The notes: generated by a model from the letters alone, not told the origin. A DNA stretch of 64,000 nucleotides from Variovorax sp. OV329 (GCF_900114785.1 NZ_FOUG01000021.1:1-64000); one strand, 5' to 3'; counted from the first letter of the stretch, positions 15,223 to 24,601 are shown. Numbers and translations are program-made.

Positions 15223-16884
15223 ATGACGTGGCAGCAGATATACGACCCCTTCGGCAACATGATCATTTCCACGGCGCTGGCGGCCATCCCGGTGGTCGTG
15301 ATGCTGGCCGCCCTGGGCTTCTTCCACATCAAGGCGCACGTCGCCGCTGGCATGGGCCTGCTGGCCGCCGTGCTGGTGGCCGTCTTCGCCTACGGCATGC
15401 CGCTGGACATGGCCGGCCGCGCGGCGGTGTTCGGCGGGCTCACCGGCCTGCTGCCCATCGGCTGGATCGTGCTGAACATCATCTTCCTGCACCAGCTCAC
15501 CGAGCAGAACGGCAGCTTTGCAGTGCTGCAGGACTCGCTCTCGGGCGTGACCGAGGACCGGCGCATCCAGCTGCTGCTGATCGCCTTCTGCTTCGGCGCC
15601 TTCTTCGAGGGTGCGGCCGGCTTCGGCACGCCGGTGGCGGTGACCGCGGCCATCCTGATCGGCCTGGGCTTCTCGCCGCTGGCGGCATCGGGTCTCTCGC
15701 TGATCGCCAACACGGCGCCGGTGGCTTTCGGCGCCCTGGGCACGCCGGTGATCACGCTGGCCAAGGTGCACGGCTACGACCTGATGGAAGTCACGGCCAT
15801 GATCGGCCGCCAGCTCCCGTTCTTCTCGCTGCTGGTGCCCTTCTGGCTGGTCTGGGCCTTCGCCGGACGCAAGGGCATGATGGAGATCTGGCCGGCCATC
15901 CTGGTGACCGGCGTGTCCTTCGCGGTGCCGCAGTACCTGGTGTCGAACTTCATCGGCCCCGAGCTGGTGGACATCATCGCGGCCATCGTCTCCATGATCA
16001 GCCTGGTGGCCTTCCTGCGTGTGTGGAAGCCCAGGAAGGTGTGGACCTCGCCCTCCCTGCGCGGCCACGACCCGAGCGCTGCCGAGGCCAAGCCGCCGCA
16101 GCCGGTGCGTCAGCACAGCCGTGAAGAGCTGATGCGCGCCTGGATGCCCTGGCTGATCCTGTCGGTGTTCGTGTTCGTCTGGGGCCTGCCCGCGGTGAAG
16201 ACCTGGCTCAACGGCCTGTTCTCGCCTTCCTTCCCCATCAACGGCCTGCACAACCTGGTCGAGAAGATGCCGCCGGTGGTGCCCAAGCCCACCAAGGAAG
16301 GCGCGGTCTACGTGCTGAACCTGCTGTCGGCCACCGGCACCGGCATCCTGCTGTCGGCGGTGGTGAGCGCCTTCCTGATGAAGTACAGCCCCGTGGCCAT
16401 CGTGCGCACCTTCTTCAAGACGCTGTGGCTGGTGAAGTACTCGCTGCTGACCATCGTGCTGATGCTGGCGCTGGGCACGCTCACCCGCTACTCGGGCACC
16501 GACACCACGCTGGGCCTGGCCTTCGCCAACACCGGCGTGCTCTATCCCTTCTTCGGCACGCTGATGGGCTGGCTGGGCGTGGCGCTCACCGGGTCGGACA
16601 CGGCGTCCAACGTGCTCTTCGGCGGCATGCAGAAAGTAGCGGCCGAGCAGCTGGGCCTGTCGTCCAATTTGATGGGCGCGGCCAACAGCTCGGGCGGCGT
16701 GATGGGCAAGATGATCGACGCGCAGTCCATCGTGGTGGCTTCCACCGCCACGCGCTGGTTCAACCATGAAGGCGACATCCTGCGCTACGTGTTCTTCCAC
16801 TCGATCGCGCTGGCCTGCCTGGTGGGCCTGTACGTCACGCTGCAAGCCTACGTGTGGCCGTTCACGCTGATGGTCGTGCACTGA
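15223..16884 (+). CDS. lldP: L-lactate/glycolate permease
   Basis: A 553-residue integral membrane protein of the lactate permease family (LctP/LldP/GlcA), proton symporters for lactate and glycolate. It has about 13 hydrophobic spans and the family motifs FFEGAAGFGTPVA and GSDTASNVLFGG. It begins 103 bases after the LysR gene, with an upstream imperfect hairpin (GTAGGG/CCCTAC near 15138-15155), and precedes glcDEF by 58 bases. Context favours uptake of glycolate and lactate for oxidation by the following flavoenzyme. Confidence 0.93.
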   Translation: MTWQQIYDPFGNMIISTALAAIPVVVMLAALGFFHIKAHVAAGMGLLAAVLVAVFAYGMPLDMAGRAAVFGGLTGLLPIGWIVLNIIFLHQLTEQNGSFAVLQDSLSGVTEDRRIQLLLIAFCFGAFFEGAAGFGTPVAVTAAILIGLGFSPLAASGLSLIANTAPVAFGALGTPVITLAKVHGYDLMEVTAMIGRQLPFFSLLVPFWLVWAFAGRKGMMEIWPAILVTGVSFAVPQYLVSNFIGPELVDIIAAIVSMISLVAFLRVWKPRKVWTSPSLRGHDPSAAEAKPPQPVRQHSREELMRAWMPWLILSVFVFVWGLPAVKTWLNGLFSPSFPINGLHNLVEKMPPVVPKPTKEGAVYVLNLLSATGTGILLSAVVSAFLMKYSPVAIVRTFFKTLWLVKYSLLTIVLMLALGTLTRYSGTDTTLGLAFANTGVLYPFFGTLMGWLGVALTGSDTASNVLFGGMQKVAAEQLGLSSNLMGAANSSGGVMGKMIDAQSIVVASTATRWFNHEGDILRYVFFHSIALACLVGLYVTLQAYVWPFTLMVVH

Positions 16885-16942
16885 GCGGCGACAGCGGCCC
16901 GGCCGGCGGCCGGGCCTGGATGAACAGAACAAGGAGACCACG

Positions 16943-18445
16943 ATGAACGCTCCGCTCACTCCCCGCCAGGAAGGGGCCCTGTCGCGCACCGAGCGCCAGG
17001 CCGAGGTGGTGCGCGCCCTGCAGGCGGTGCTGCCGGCGCATGCCCTGCTGTGGCAGTCCGAAGAGACCGTGCCCTACGAGTGCGACGGCCTCACCGCCTA
17101 CCGCACGCGGCCGCTGGTGGTGGCCCTGCCCGAGACCGAAGAACAGGTGGCCGCCGTGCTGCGCACCTGCCACGGCCTGGACGTGCCGGTGGTGGCGCGC
17201 GGCGCGGGCACCGGCCTGTCGGGCGGCGCCATGCCGCACGCGCTGGGCGTGACGATGTCGCTCGCCAAGTTCAACAACATCCTGAAGATCGATCCGGTGA
17301 GCCGCACGGCCGTCGTGCAATGCGGCGTGCGCAACCTAGCCATCAGCGAGGCGGCGGCGCCTTACGGCCTGTACTACGCGCCCGATCCGTCGAGCCAGAT
17401 CGCCTGCACCATCGGCGGCAACGTGGCGGAGAACTCGGGTGGCGTGCACTGCCTCAAGTACGGCCTCACGCTGCACAACGTGATGCGGGTGCGCGGCTTC
17501 ACCGCCGAGGGCGACGCCATCGAGTTCGGCTCCGAGGCGCTGGACAGCGCCGGCCTGGACCTGCTGGCGCTGGTGATCGGCAGTGAGGGCATGCTGGCCG
17601 TCACGGTGGAAGTGACGGTGAAATTGGTGCCCAAGCCGCAGCTGGCGCGCTGCATCATGGCTAGCTTCGACGACGTGCGAAAGGCCGGCGACGCGGTGGC
17701 GGCGGTGATCGCCGCGGGCATCATCCCCGCCGGCCTGGAGATGATGGACAAGCCCATGACGGCGGCCGTCGAGGACTTCGTGCAAGCCGGCTACGACCTC
17801 ACGGCCGAGGCCATCCTCCTGTGCGAATCCGACGGCACGCCCGAAGAGGTGGAGGAAGAGATCGGCCGCATGAGCGAGGTGCTGCGCAGCTCCGGCGCCA
17901 CCGCCATCACCGTGAGCCAGGACGAGGCCGAGCGCCTGAAGTTCTGGAGTGGCCGCAAGAACGCCTTTCCGGCATCGGGGCGCATCAGCCCCGACTACAT
18001 GTGCCTGGACTCGACCATTCCGCGCAAGCGCCTGGCCGACATCCTGCTGGCCATCCAGCAGATGGAGAAGAAGTACGGGCTGCGCTGCTGCAACGTGTTC
18101 CACGCGGGCGACGGCAACCTGCACCCGCTGGTGCTCTTCGATGCCAACGACCCCGACGAGCTGCACCGCTGCGAGCTGTTCGGCGCCGACATCCTGGAGA
18201 CCAGCGTGGCCATGGGCGGCACCGTGTCGGGCGAGCACGGCGTGGGCGTGGAGAAGCTCAACAGCATGTGCGTGCAGTTCAGCGCCGAGGAAAACGAGCA
18301 GATGTTCGGCGTCAAGCGCGCCTTCGACCCCAAGGGCACGCTCAATCCGGGCAAGGTGATTCCCACGCTCTCGCGTTGCGCCGAGTACGGCAAGCAGCTG
18401 GTGCGCGGCGGACGGCTGCCGCACCCCGAACTTCCCCGCTTCTGA
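16943..18445 (+). CDS. glcD: Glycolate oxidase subunit GlcD
   Basis: A 500-residue FAD-linked dehydrogenase subunit that oxidises glycolate (or D-lactate) to glyoxylate. The PCMH-type FAD-binding domain shows ARGAGTGLSGGA near residue 93; the C-terminal FAD-oxidase domain contains HAGDGNLHP and the GEHGVGVEK segment. ACAAGGAG lies before the ATG. It is followed after 13 bases by glcE and then glcF, the three-subunit complex. The electron acceptor is the quinone pool through GlcF, as known for the enteric complex. Confidence 0.95.
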   Translation: MNAPLTPRQEGALSRTERQAEVVRALQAVLPAHALLWQSEETVPYECDGLTAYRTRPLVVALPETEEQVAAVLRTCHGLDVPVVARGAGTGLSGGAMPHALGVTMSLAKFNNILKIDPVSRTAVVQCGVRNLAISEAAAPYGLYYAPDPSSQIACTIGGNVAENSGGVHCLKYGLTLHNVMRVRGFTAEGDAIEFGSEALDSAGLDLLALVIGSEGMLAVTVEVTVKLVPKPQLARCIMASFDDVRKAGDAVAAVIAAGIIPAGLEMMDKPMTAAVEDFVQAGYDLTAEAILLCESDGTPEEVEEEIGRMSEVLRSSGATAITVSQDEAERLKFWSGRKNAFPASGRISPDYMCLDSTIPRKRLADILLAIQQMEKKYGLRCCNVFHAGDGNLHPLVLFDANDPDELHRCELFGADILETSVAMGGTVSGEHGVGVEKLNSMCVQFSAEENEQMFGVKRAFDPKGTLNPGKVIPTLSRCAEYGKQLVRGGRLPHPELPRF

Positions 18446-18458
18446 AAGAACAAGAGAC

Positions 18459-19571
18459 GTGGCGGCACTGGACGACATCATCGAGCGCATCCGCGAAGCG
18501 GGCGCCAAGGGCACGCCGCTGCGCATCCGCGGCGGCGGCAGCAAGGACTTCTACGGCGGCGCGCTCGCGGGCGAACTGCTGGACACGGCGGGCCACAGCG
18601 GCATCAGCAACTACGAGCCCAGCGAGCTGGTGGTGACGGTGCGTGCGGGCACGCCGCTGGCCGAGCTGGAAGCGCTGCTGGCGCAGCAGGGCCAGTGCCT
18701 GCCCTTCGAGCCGCCGCGCTTCGGCCTGGGGCAGGGCACGGTGGGCGGCATGGTGGCGGCCGGCATCGCGGGGCCCTCGCGCGCCAGCGTGGGCTCGGTG
18801 CGCGACTACGTGCTGGGCGCCACGCTGGTCAACGGCCGCGGCGAGCTGCTCAGCTTCGGCGGGCAGGTGATGAAGAACGTGGCGGGCTACGACGTCTCGC
18901 GCGTGCTGGCCGGCTCGCTGGGCGTGCTGGGCGTGATCGCCGAGCTCAGCCTCAAGGTGCTGCCGGTGGCGCCGGCCGAGGCCACGCTGGCCTTCGAATG
19001 CACGCAGGCCGATGCGCTGCGCCTGCTCAACCAGTGGGGCGGGCTGCCGCTGCCGCTCAACGCCAGCTGCTGGGCGGAGCAGGATGGCCAGGGCTGGCTC
19101 TACCTCCGGCTGCGCGGCGCCCAGGCGGCGGTCGAGGCCGCCTGCCACGGCCTGGGCGGGGAACGCGGCGACGCCGCCGAGGCCGCCGCCAGCTGGACCG
19201 CGCTGCGCGACCAGTGCATCCCCTTCTTCGCCGAACGCGCCAGCGACGAGGAGCTGTGGCGCGTGTCGGTGCCGCAGACCGCGCCGGTGCTGGCCATTGC
19301 CGGCGCGAAGCCGCCGCTGGTCGAATGGCATGGCGGCCAGCGCTGGTACCGGGTGCCGCGCGGCCAGGCGACGAAGGTGCGCGAGGCAGCGCGTGCCGCC
19401 GGCGGCCATGCGACGCTGTTCGCCGCCGCGAGTGCCGACGCCGGTGCATCGCGCAACGCCCAGCCCTTCGACAGCCTGAGCCCGGCGCTGCAGAAGATCC
19501 ATGCCGCGCTCAAGCGGGAGTTCGACCCGCACGGCATCTTCAACCGCGGCCGGCTCTACGCCGACTATTGA
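18459..19571 (+). CDS. glcE: Glycolate oxidase subunit GlcE
   Basis: A 370-residue FAD-binding subunit homologous to the N-terminal part of GlcD but without its full C-terminal domain, as is normal for GlcE. The nucleotide-binding part has RIRGGGSKDFYGG and VGSVRDYVLGA. The start is GTG at 18459, with AAGAGA upstream, 13 bases after glcD. The C-terminus FDPHGIFNRGRLY is the usual family end. It forms the GlcDEF complex with its neighbours. Confidence 0.93.
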   Translation: MAALDDIIERIREAGAKGTPLRIRGGGSKDFYGGALAGELLDTAGHSGISNYEPSELVVTVRAGTPLAELEALLAQQGQCLPFEPPRFGLGQGTVGGMVAAGIAGPSRASVGSVRDYVLGATLVNGRGELLSFGGQVMKNVAGYDVSRVLAGSLGVLGVIAELSLKVLPVAPAEATLAFECTQADALRLLNQWGGLPLPLNASCWAEQDGQGWLYLRLRGAQAAVEAACHGLGGERGDAAEAAASWTALRDQCIPFFAERASDEELWRVSVPQTAPVLAIAGAKPPLVEWHGGQRWYRVPRGQATKVREAARAAGGHATLFAAASADAGASRNAQPFDSLSPALQKIHAALKREFDPHGIFNRGRLYADY

Positions 19572-19587
19572 TCGAGAACGCCCTTCG

Positions 19588-20820
19588 ATGCAAACCGAAC
19601 TCGCTCCCGAATTCCGAGGCACGCCCGAAGGCGAGGAGGCCGAAGCCATCCTGCGCAAGTGCGTGCACTGCGGCTTCTGCACCGCCACCTGCCCGACCTA
19701 CCAGCTGCTGGGCGACGAGCTGGACGGCCCGCGCGGCCGCATCTACCTCATCAAGCAGGTGATGGAAGGCCACGCGCCCACGCGCGCCACTCAGCTGCAC
19801 CTGGACCGCTGCCTGACCTGCCGCAACTGCGAGAGCACCTGCCCCTCGGGCGTGCAGTACGGCCACCTGGTGGACATCGGCCGCAAGGTGGTCGATGCCA
19901 AGGTGCCGCGGCCGGCGGGGCAGCGTGCGCTGCGCTGGGCCTTGAAGGAAGGCCTGCCTTCGCCGCTCTTCGGCCCCGCCATGGCGCTGGGCCAGAGCGT
20001 GCGCGGCCTGCTGCCGGCAAAGCTCAAGGCCAAGGTGCCGCCGCGCGAGGACGCCGGCGCGTGGCCCACCCGCACCCATGCGCGCAAGGTGCTGCTGCTG
20101 GCCGGCTGCGTGCAGCCTGCGATGGCGCCCAACATCAACAGCGCCACGGCGCGCGTGCTCGATGCCGCCGGCATCCAGGGCGTGGTGGCACCCAAGGCCG
20201 GTTGCTGCGGTGCGGTGAAGTTCCACCTCAACGACCAGGAAGGCGGCATGGCGCAGATGCGTGCCAACATCGACGCCTGGTGGCCGATGGTTGAACGGGG
20301 CGAGGTCGAGGCCCTGGTCATGAACGCCTCGGGCTGCGGCGTGACGGTGCGCGAGTACGGCCACACGCTGCGGGGCGATGCGGCCTATGCGCAGAAGGCC
20401 GCGCGCATCAGCGCGCTGACGCGCGACCTGAGCGAGCTGCTGCCCGACCTGGTGCCGGTGCTCAAGGCCCGCGTGAAGCCGCCGGCCGGCGTGGTCGCCT
20501 ACCACCCGCCCTGCACGCTGCAGCACGGGCAGAAGTTGCGCGGCGGCGTCGAGACGCACCTGCGCGCGCTCGGCTTCGACATCCAGGTGGCGCAGAGCGA
20601 GTCGCACCTGTGCTGCGGGTCGGCCGGCACCTATTCCGTGCTCCAACCCGAGCTGAGCTACCAGTTGCGCGACCGCAAGCTGGGCCACCTGAAGCAGCTG
20701 CAGCCCAGGGCGATCGTCTCGGCCAACATCGGTTGCATCACCCACCTGCAAAGCGGCAGCGGCGCCACGCCGGTAAGCCACTGGGTGGAACTGCTGGACG
20801 CGGCGCTGGCCACGGCCTGA
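19588..20820 (+). CDS. glcF: Glycolate oxidase iron-sulfur subunit GlcF
   Basis: A 410-residue electron-transfer subunit. Two ferredoxin-type 4Fe-4S motifs lie at the N-terminus, CVHCGFCTATCP (near residue 25) and CLTCRNCESTCP (near 75), followed by two Cys-rich CCG domains (AGCCGAVKF and HLCCGSAGTY) of the GlcF/heterodisulfide-reductase type. The ATG at 19588 gives the standard N-terminus. It closes the lldP-glcDEF run; no glcG, malate synthase or glcC is seen. Confidence 0.94.
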   Translation: MQTELAPEFRGTPEGEEAEAILRKCVHCGFCTATCPTYQLLGDELDGPRGRIYLIKQVMEGHAPTRATQLHLDRCLTCRNCESTCPSGVQYGHLVDIGRKVVDAKVPRPAGQRALRWALKEGLPSPLFGPAMALGQSVRGLLPAKLKAKVPPREDAGAWPTRTHARKVLLLAGCVQPAMAPNINSATARVLDAAGIQGVVAPKAGCCGAVKFHLNDQEGGMAQMRANIDAWWPMVERGEVEALVMNASGCGVTVREYGHTLRGDAAYAQKAARISALTRDLSELLPDLVPVLKARVKPPAGVVAYHPPCTLQHGQKLRGGVETHLRALGFDIQVAQSESHLCCGSAGTYSVLQPELSYQLRDRKLGHLKQLQPRAIVSANIGCITHLQSGSGATPVSHWVELLDAALATA

Positions 20821-20894
20821 ACGTACTACAGGCATTGCAGGCCCGGTCCGACGCGGGCGCGCGGCCCTGCGGGGCACCATGGGTGGATCACAGG

Positions 20895-20909
20895 ACTCCT
20901 GAAAGGAGT
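20895..20909 (+). promoter_or_regulatory. Hairpin sequestering a ribosome binding site
   Basis: ACTCCT (20895-20900), loop GAA, AGGAGT (20904-20909): a perfect six-pair stem whose 3' arm is the Shine-Dalgarno of the gene starting at 20914. Translation of that gene should depend on melting or remodelling of this stem. Confidence 0.55.
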
Positions 20910-20913
20910 TGCC

Positions 20914-21387
20914 ATGTCAAAGCCCAACCGCATCCAATCCTGGCGTTTCAGCTTCGCAGCCTTGTGCTGCGCCTTGGGGGCAGCCGGCGTGCAAGCCCAG
21001 CCCGAGCCACCGGTGACCATGCCGGCGGAGAAGGTCTCCCCACGCATCATTCCGGCCGAGGTGCCTGCCAGCAACGCCTCGGTGGCTGCGCGCCACCGCT
21101 GCGGCGGCGTCGGCTCCGACGAGTCGACCGCGATGCGGGCGCAAATGAAGGAACACCCGCTCTCGCTGCTCTTCGCCGCCAGCGGCGGTGCCTATCTGGC
21201 CGACGTCGACGTCGCCATCCAGGGCCCGTCGGCAGTTCAGCCGCTCATGTTCCGCGCCAACGGCCCGGTCTGCCTGGTCGACCTGCCGGCCGGCAGCTAC
21301 ACGGTGGTGGCCACCAGCGGCGGCGTCAGCAAGAAGGAAAGCGTCACCCTGGGCGCAGGGTCCAAGACGCTGGACTTCCGCTTCTGA
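20914..21387 (+). CDS. Secreted protein of unknown function with carboxypeptidase-regulatory-like fold
   Basis: A 157-residue exported protein with a signal peptide (residues 1-28, ending GVQAQ). The mature part has a Pro-rich stretch, a segment with a single Cys (RHRCGGVGSDES) and a C-terminal beta-sandwich-like half: YLADVDVAIQG ... VCLVDLPAGSYTVVATSGG, a signature of carboxypeptidase-regulatory/peptidase-associated domains that often bind surfaces. Only two mature Cys are visible, so one disulfide is possible. It is 93 bases after glcF. The AGGAGT binding site is inside a hairpin. Function unknown. Confidence 0.75.
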   Translation: MSKPNRIQSWRFSFAALCCALGAAGVQAQPEPPVTMPAEKVSPRIIPAEVPASNASVAARHRCGGVGSDESTAMRAQMKEHPLSLLFAASGGAYLADVDVAIQGPSAVQPLMFRANGPVCLVDLPAGSYTVVATSGGVSKKESVTLGAGSKTLDFRF

Positions 21388-21403
21388 CCACCTGGGCGAG
21401 CGC

Positions 21404-21889
21404 TCAGGCCGCGGCCAGCGCCGCCTCGATGTCCTTGGCCAGCCCTTCGGGCTTGTCGATGGGCGCGTAGCGCTTGATCACCTTGCCGTCGCGGCCCACC
21501 AGGAACTTGGTGAAGTTCCACTTGATCGCCTTGCCCAGCAGCCCCGGCTTCTGCTCCGTGAGCCACTGGTAGAGCGGCGCCGCGCCTTTGCCCTTGACCT
21601 CGATCTTCTCCATCATCGGAAAGCTCACGCCGAAGTTGCGCGTGCAGAACGCGCCGATCTCCTCGTTGCTCCCCGGATCCTGCCCCCCGAACTGGTTGCT
21701 GGGAAAGCCCAGGACCGTCAGCCCCTGGTCCGTGTAGCGCTTGTACAGCGCCTCCAGCCCCGCGAACTGCGGCGTGAACCCACACTCGCTCGCCGTGTTC
21801 ACGATCAGTAGCACCCGCCCCCGAAACGCCGAGAGCGGCGCCGTCTGGCCGTCGATGGTGCGTGCTTCGAAGTCGTAGACAGTGCTCAT
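21404..21889 (-). CDS. Glutathione peroxidase (cysteine type)
   Basis: A 161-residue thioredoxin-fold peroxidase that reduces hydroperoxides. The catalytic Cys36 lies in NTASECGFTPQ, where animal enzymes carry selenocysteine; the Gln (SNQFGGQDPG) and Trp/Asn (KWNFTKFL) partners of the catalytic tetrad are present. Length matches bacterial GPx/BtuE enzymes. No signal peptide, so cytoplasmic. Reductant may be thioredoxin rather than glutathione, as for most Cys-type homologues. It converges with the preceding gene with a 16-base gap. Confidence 0.93.
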   Translation of the reverse strand: MSTVYDFEARTIDGQTAPLSAFRGRVLLIVNTASECGFTPQFAGLEALYKRYTDQGLTVLGFPSNQFGGQDPGSNEEIGAFCTRNFGVSFPMMEKIEVKGKGAAPLYQWLTEQKPGLLGKAIKWNFTKFLVGRDGKVIKRYAPIDKPEGLAKDIEAALAAA

Positions 21890-21944
21890 GGGTCACCTCG
21901 GAAAAGGAGCGCCAGTTTAGGCGCGTGGGAGGTTAGCGGATGAA

Positions 21945-22050
21945 GCCAGTGCCGCACCGGGGAACTGGCTTTGCCAGGCCCCAGGTGGGGTCTCCCCCTC
22001 GGGGGGTGGCGAATTACACGCAGCGAAGCGAAGTGAAAAGCCGGGGGGCT
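21945..22050 (+). repeat. 106-bp dispersed structured repeat, copy 1
   Basis: Matches the copy at 44838-44943 over 106 positions without gaps (92 identical by my count). It contains hairpin 1 (outer GGGG/CCCC at 21959-21962 and 21979-21982, inner CTGGC/GCCAG) and hairpin 2 (CCCCC-TCG-GGGGG at 21994-22006). Six of the 14 differences between copies form three compensating pairs. The end overlaps the lplT stop codon. The element is intergenic between two minus-strand genes. Confidence 0.85.
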
Positions 22051-23353
22051 AATGGTGTTTATCGCTGCGAGCAATGGCCAGCAGGTGCTCGACCTCTTCC
22101 GGATACTTGCGCAGGTTGCTCTGGTGCCAGCGGCGGATCAGCCACATGAAGCCGGCGACCAGGGCGCCGAAGGCGCTGATGGCCGTGTAGGCCGACAGGC
22201 CCAGGCCGGTGCAGGCGCTGTAGAAGGCGCCCAGCAGCAGGATGCAGGACTGCTCGTTGAAGTTCTGCACCGCGATCGAGCGGCCGGCGCCCATCAGGTT
22301 GTGGCCGCGGTGCTGCAGCAGCGCGTTCATCGGCACCACCAGGAAGCCGCCCAGCCCGCCCAGCAGCACCAGGAAGGGCACGGCCAGCCAGACGTTGTCG
22401 ATGAAGTTCATGCCGATCACCAGCACGCCCATGCCGATGCCCATGGGGATCACGCTGGTGGCCATGTCCAGCCGCATGCGCATCGAAGCGACCACGGCGC
22501 CGATGGCGGTGCCGATGGCCACCACGCCGGTCAGGGCCGAGGCCTGCGCCGTGTTGTAGTCCAGCGCCAGCGCCGCCCAGGCCAGCACGATGTACTTGAG
22601 GTTGCCGCCCGCGCCCCAGAACAAGGTGGTGGTGGCCAGGGAGATCTGCCCCAGCTTGTCGCGCCACAGGCGCGAGTTGCAGTGCCAGAAGTCGGGCAGC
22701 AGGGCCAGCAGGTTGCGCACCATGCCGTGGTCGCGGTTGGAGCGCAGCGGGCGCATCTCCACGCCGGTGTGCGGGATGCGGGTGTTGAACCAGGCAGCCA
22801 GGGCGTACACGCCGATCAGCACCGTGATCGCCGCCTCGGGCGGCGAGTTGACGCCGGTGTCGATCATGGGGAAGTCGAAGGCCAGCAGCCGGCTGGAAAC
22901 CGGGTGCCCCACCAGGATGCCCCCAAGCACGATGCCCAGGATGATCGAGGCGATGGTCAGCCCCTCGATCCAGCCGTTGGCCTTGACCAGCTGAGAGGCT
23001 GGCAGCAGTTCGGTCAGGATGCCGTACTTGGCCGGCGAGTAGGCCGCCGCGCCCAGGCCGACCACCGCATAGGACAGGAGCGGATGCGAGCCGAACAGCA
23101 TCATCAGGCAGCCCGCCACCTTGATGGCGTTGCTGATGAACATCACCTTCCCCTTGGGCAAGGCGTCGGCGAAGGCCCCCACCAGAGGCGCCAGCGCCAC
23201 GTAGAACACCGCGAAGATGGGAACGAGGGCAGCGCGCTGCCACTCGGCCGCACCTGCACTACGCAAGAGTTCGACGGCCGCAACGAAAAGCGCTTGGTCG
23301 GCCAGTGACGAAAAAAACTGGGCCGACATGATGGTGTAGAAACCGCGCTTCAT
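22049..23353 (-). CDS. lplT: Lysophospholipid transporter LplT (MFS)
   Basis: A 434-residue inner-membrane MFS protein with about twelve spans; it flips lysophospholipids inward for reacylation. The N-terminus MKRGFYTIMSAQFFSSLADQ is typical of LplT. GLGAAAYSPAKYGILTELLP is the strongly conserved family segment. The ATG at 23353 gives that N-terminus. The gene is divergent from alr with about 140 bases between. In enterics LplT is fused or linked to an acyltransferase (Aas); none is seen here. Confidence 0.9.
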   Translation of the reverse strand: MKRGFYTIMSAQFFSSLADQALFVAAVELLRSAGAAEWQRAALVPIFAVFYVALAPLVGAFADALPKGKVMFISNAIKVAGCLMMLFGSHPLLSYAVVGLGAAAYSPAKYGILTELLPASQLVKANGWIEGLTIASIILGIVLGGILVGHPVSSRLLAFDFPMIDTGVNSPPEAAITVLIGVYALAAWFNTRIPHTGVEMRPLRSNRDHGMVRNLLALLPDFWHCNSRLWRDKLGQISLATTTLFWGAGGNLKYIVLAWAALALDYNTAQASALTGVVAIGTAIGAVVASMRMRLDMATSVIPMGIGMGVLVIGMNFIDNVWLAVPFLVLLGGLGGFLVVPMNALLQHRGHNLMGAGRSIAVQNFNEQSCILLLGAFYSACTGLGLSAYTAISAFGALVAGFMWLIRRWHQSNLRKYPEEVEHLLAIARSDKHH

Positions 23354-23493
23354 CGATGGGCAAGATGGCCAGAGGGCGTCTCGTGGCGGTAGTGGAGTTC
23401 TGTCCCCTACTTTGAGGGGTGCGTGGTTATAGCATGGGGGTACGGTGCCAAAATGACCGCGTCTTCCCTCATCTCTGTGCAACTTTTATCGCT

Positions 23494-24582
23494 GTGCCAC
23501 GCCCGATTCTCGCCACCGTCCATTCCGCAGCCCTCGCCCACAACCTCGACCGCGCGCGCCGCGCCGCCGTCGAATCCCGCGTCTGGGCGGTGGTCAAGGC
23601 CAATGCCTACGGGCATGGCATCGAGAACGTCTTCGAGGCCTTCCGTGCCGCCGACGGCTTCGCCCTGCTGGACCTGGACGAGGCGCAGCGCGTTCGCCAG
23701 CTGGGCTGGCGCGGCCCCGTCCTGCTGCTCGAAGGCGTGTTCGAGGCCCGCGACCTGGAGCTGTGCTCGCGCCTGGACCTGTGGCATGCGGTGCACTGCG
23801 ACGAGCAGATCGACATGCTGGCGGCGCACAAGACCCAGTCGCCGCACCGGGTATTCCTCAAACTCAACTCCGGCATGAACCGCCTGGGCTTCGCGCCCGA
23901 GCGCTTCCGCTCGGCCTGGACGCGGCTGAACGCGCTGCCGCAGGTGGACGAGATCTCGCTCATGACCCACTTCAGCGACGCCGACGGTCCCAAGGGCATC
24001 GGTCCGGCGCTGGCCGCCTTCGAGCGCGCCACCCAGGACCTGCCCGGCGAGCGCTCGCTGGCCAACAGCGCCGCCGTGCTGCGCCATGCCCCGCAGACCC
24101 GCGCCGACTGGGTGCGCCCGGGCATCGTGCTGTACGGCAGCGCGCCCGACTTTCCGGAAAACGACGCGGCGCACTGGCAACTGCAGCCGGCCATGAGCCT
24201 GCGCACCCGCCTGATCGGCATCCAGGACCTGCAGCCCGGCGACAGCGTGGGCTACGGCTCGCGCTTCACCGCCGAGGCGCCCATGCGCATCGGCATCGCC
24301 GGGGTGGGCTACGGCGACGGCTACCCCCGCCATGCCGCCACCGGCACGCCGGTGCTGGTCAACGGCGTGCGCACCCGCATGGTCGGCCGCGTGAGCATGG
24401 ACATGATCACCGTGGACCTCACGCCGGTGCCCGACGCCGGCTTCGGCAGCGAGGTCACGCTGTGGGGCCGCGCGTCCGAAGGCACGGTGCTGGGCATCGA
24501 CGAGGTGGCGCAGGCGGCGGGCACCGTGGGCTACGAGCTCATGTGCGCGGTGGCGCGGCGCGTGCCGATGGCGCAGGACTGA
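23494..24582 (+). CDS. alr: Alanine racemase
   Basis: A 362-residue PLP-dependent racemase that makes D-alanine for peptidoglycan. The PLP lysine is in WAVVKANAYGHG near residue 34; the catalytic Tyr is in GVGYGDGYPR, with the RVSMDMITVDL motif downstream. The GTG at 23494 gives the standard start (xPRPILATVHSAALAHN); the open frame extends upstream to another GTG at 23419 but that part is not family-like. Divergent from lplT, a common beta-proteobacterial arrangement (radA often follows, but not here). Confidence 0.93.
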   Translation: MPRPILATVHSAALAHNLDRARRAAVESRVWAVVKANAYGHGIENVFEAFRAADGFALLDLDEAQRVRQLGWRGPVLLLEGVFEARDLELCSRLDLWHAVHCDEQIDMLAAHKTQSPHRVFLKLNSGMNRLGFAPERFRSAWTRLNALPQVDEISLMTHFSDADGPKGIGPALAAFERATQDLPGERSLANSAAVLRHAPQTRADWVRPGIVLYGSAPDFPENDAAHWQLQPAMSLRTRLIGIQDLQPGDSVGYGSRFTAEAPMRIGIAGVGYGDGYPRHAATGTPVLVNGVRTRMVGRVSMDMITVDLTPVPDAGFGSEVTLWGRASEGTVLGIDEVAQAAGTVGYELMCAVARRVPMAQD

Positions 24583-24601
24583 CGGCCGGTCCCGCCAGCG
24601 C

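Noticed and set aside
15127..16989. A 620-codon open frame antisense to lldP
   Set aside because: Composition is the reverse-frame echo of lldP codons; no start signal or recognisable domain.
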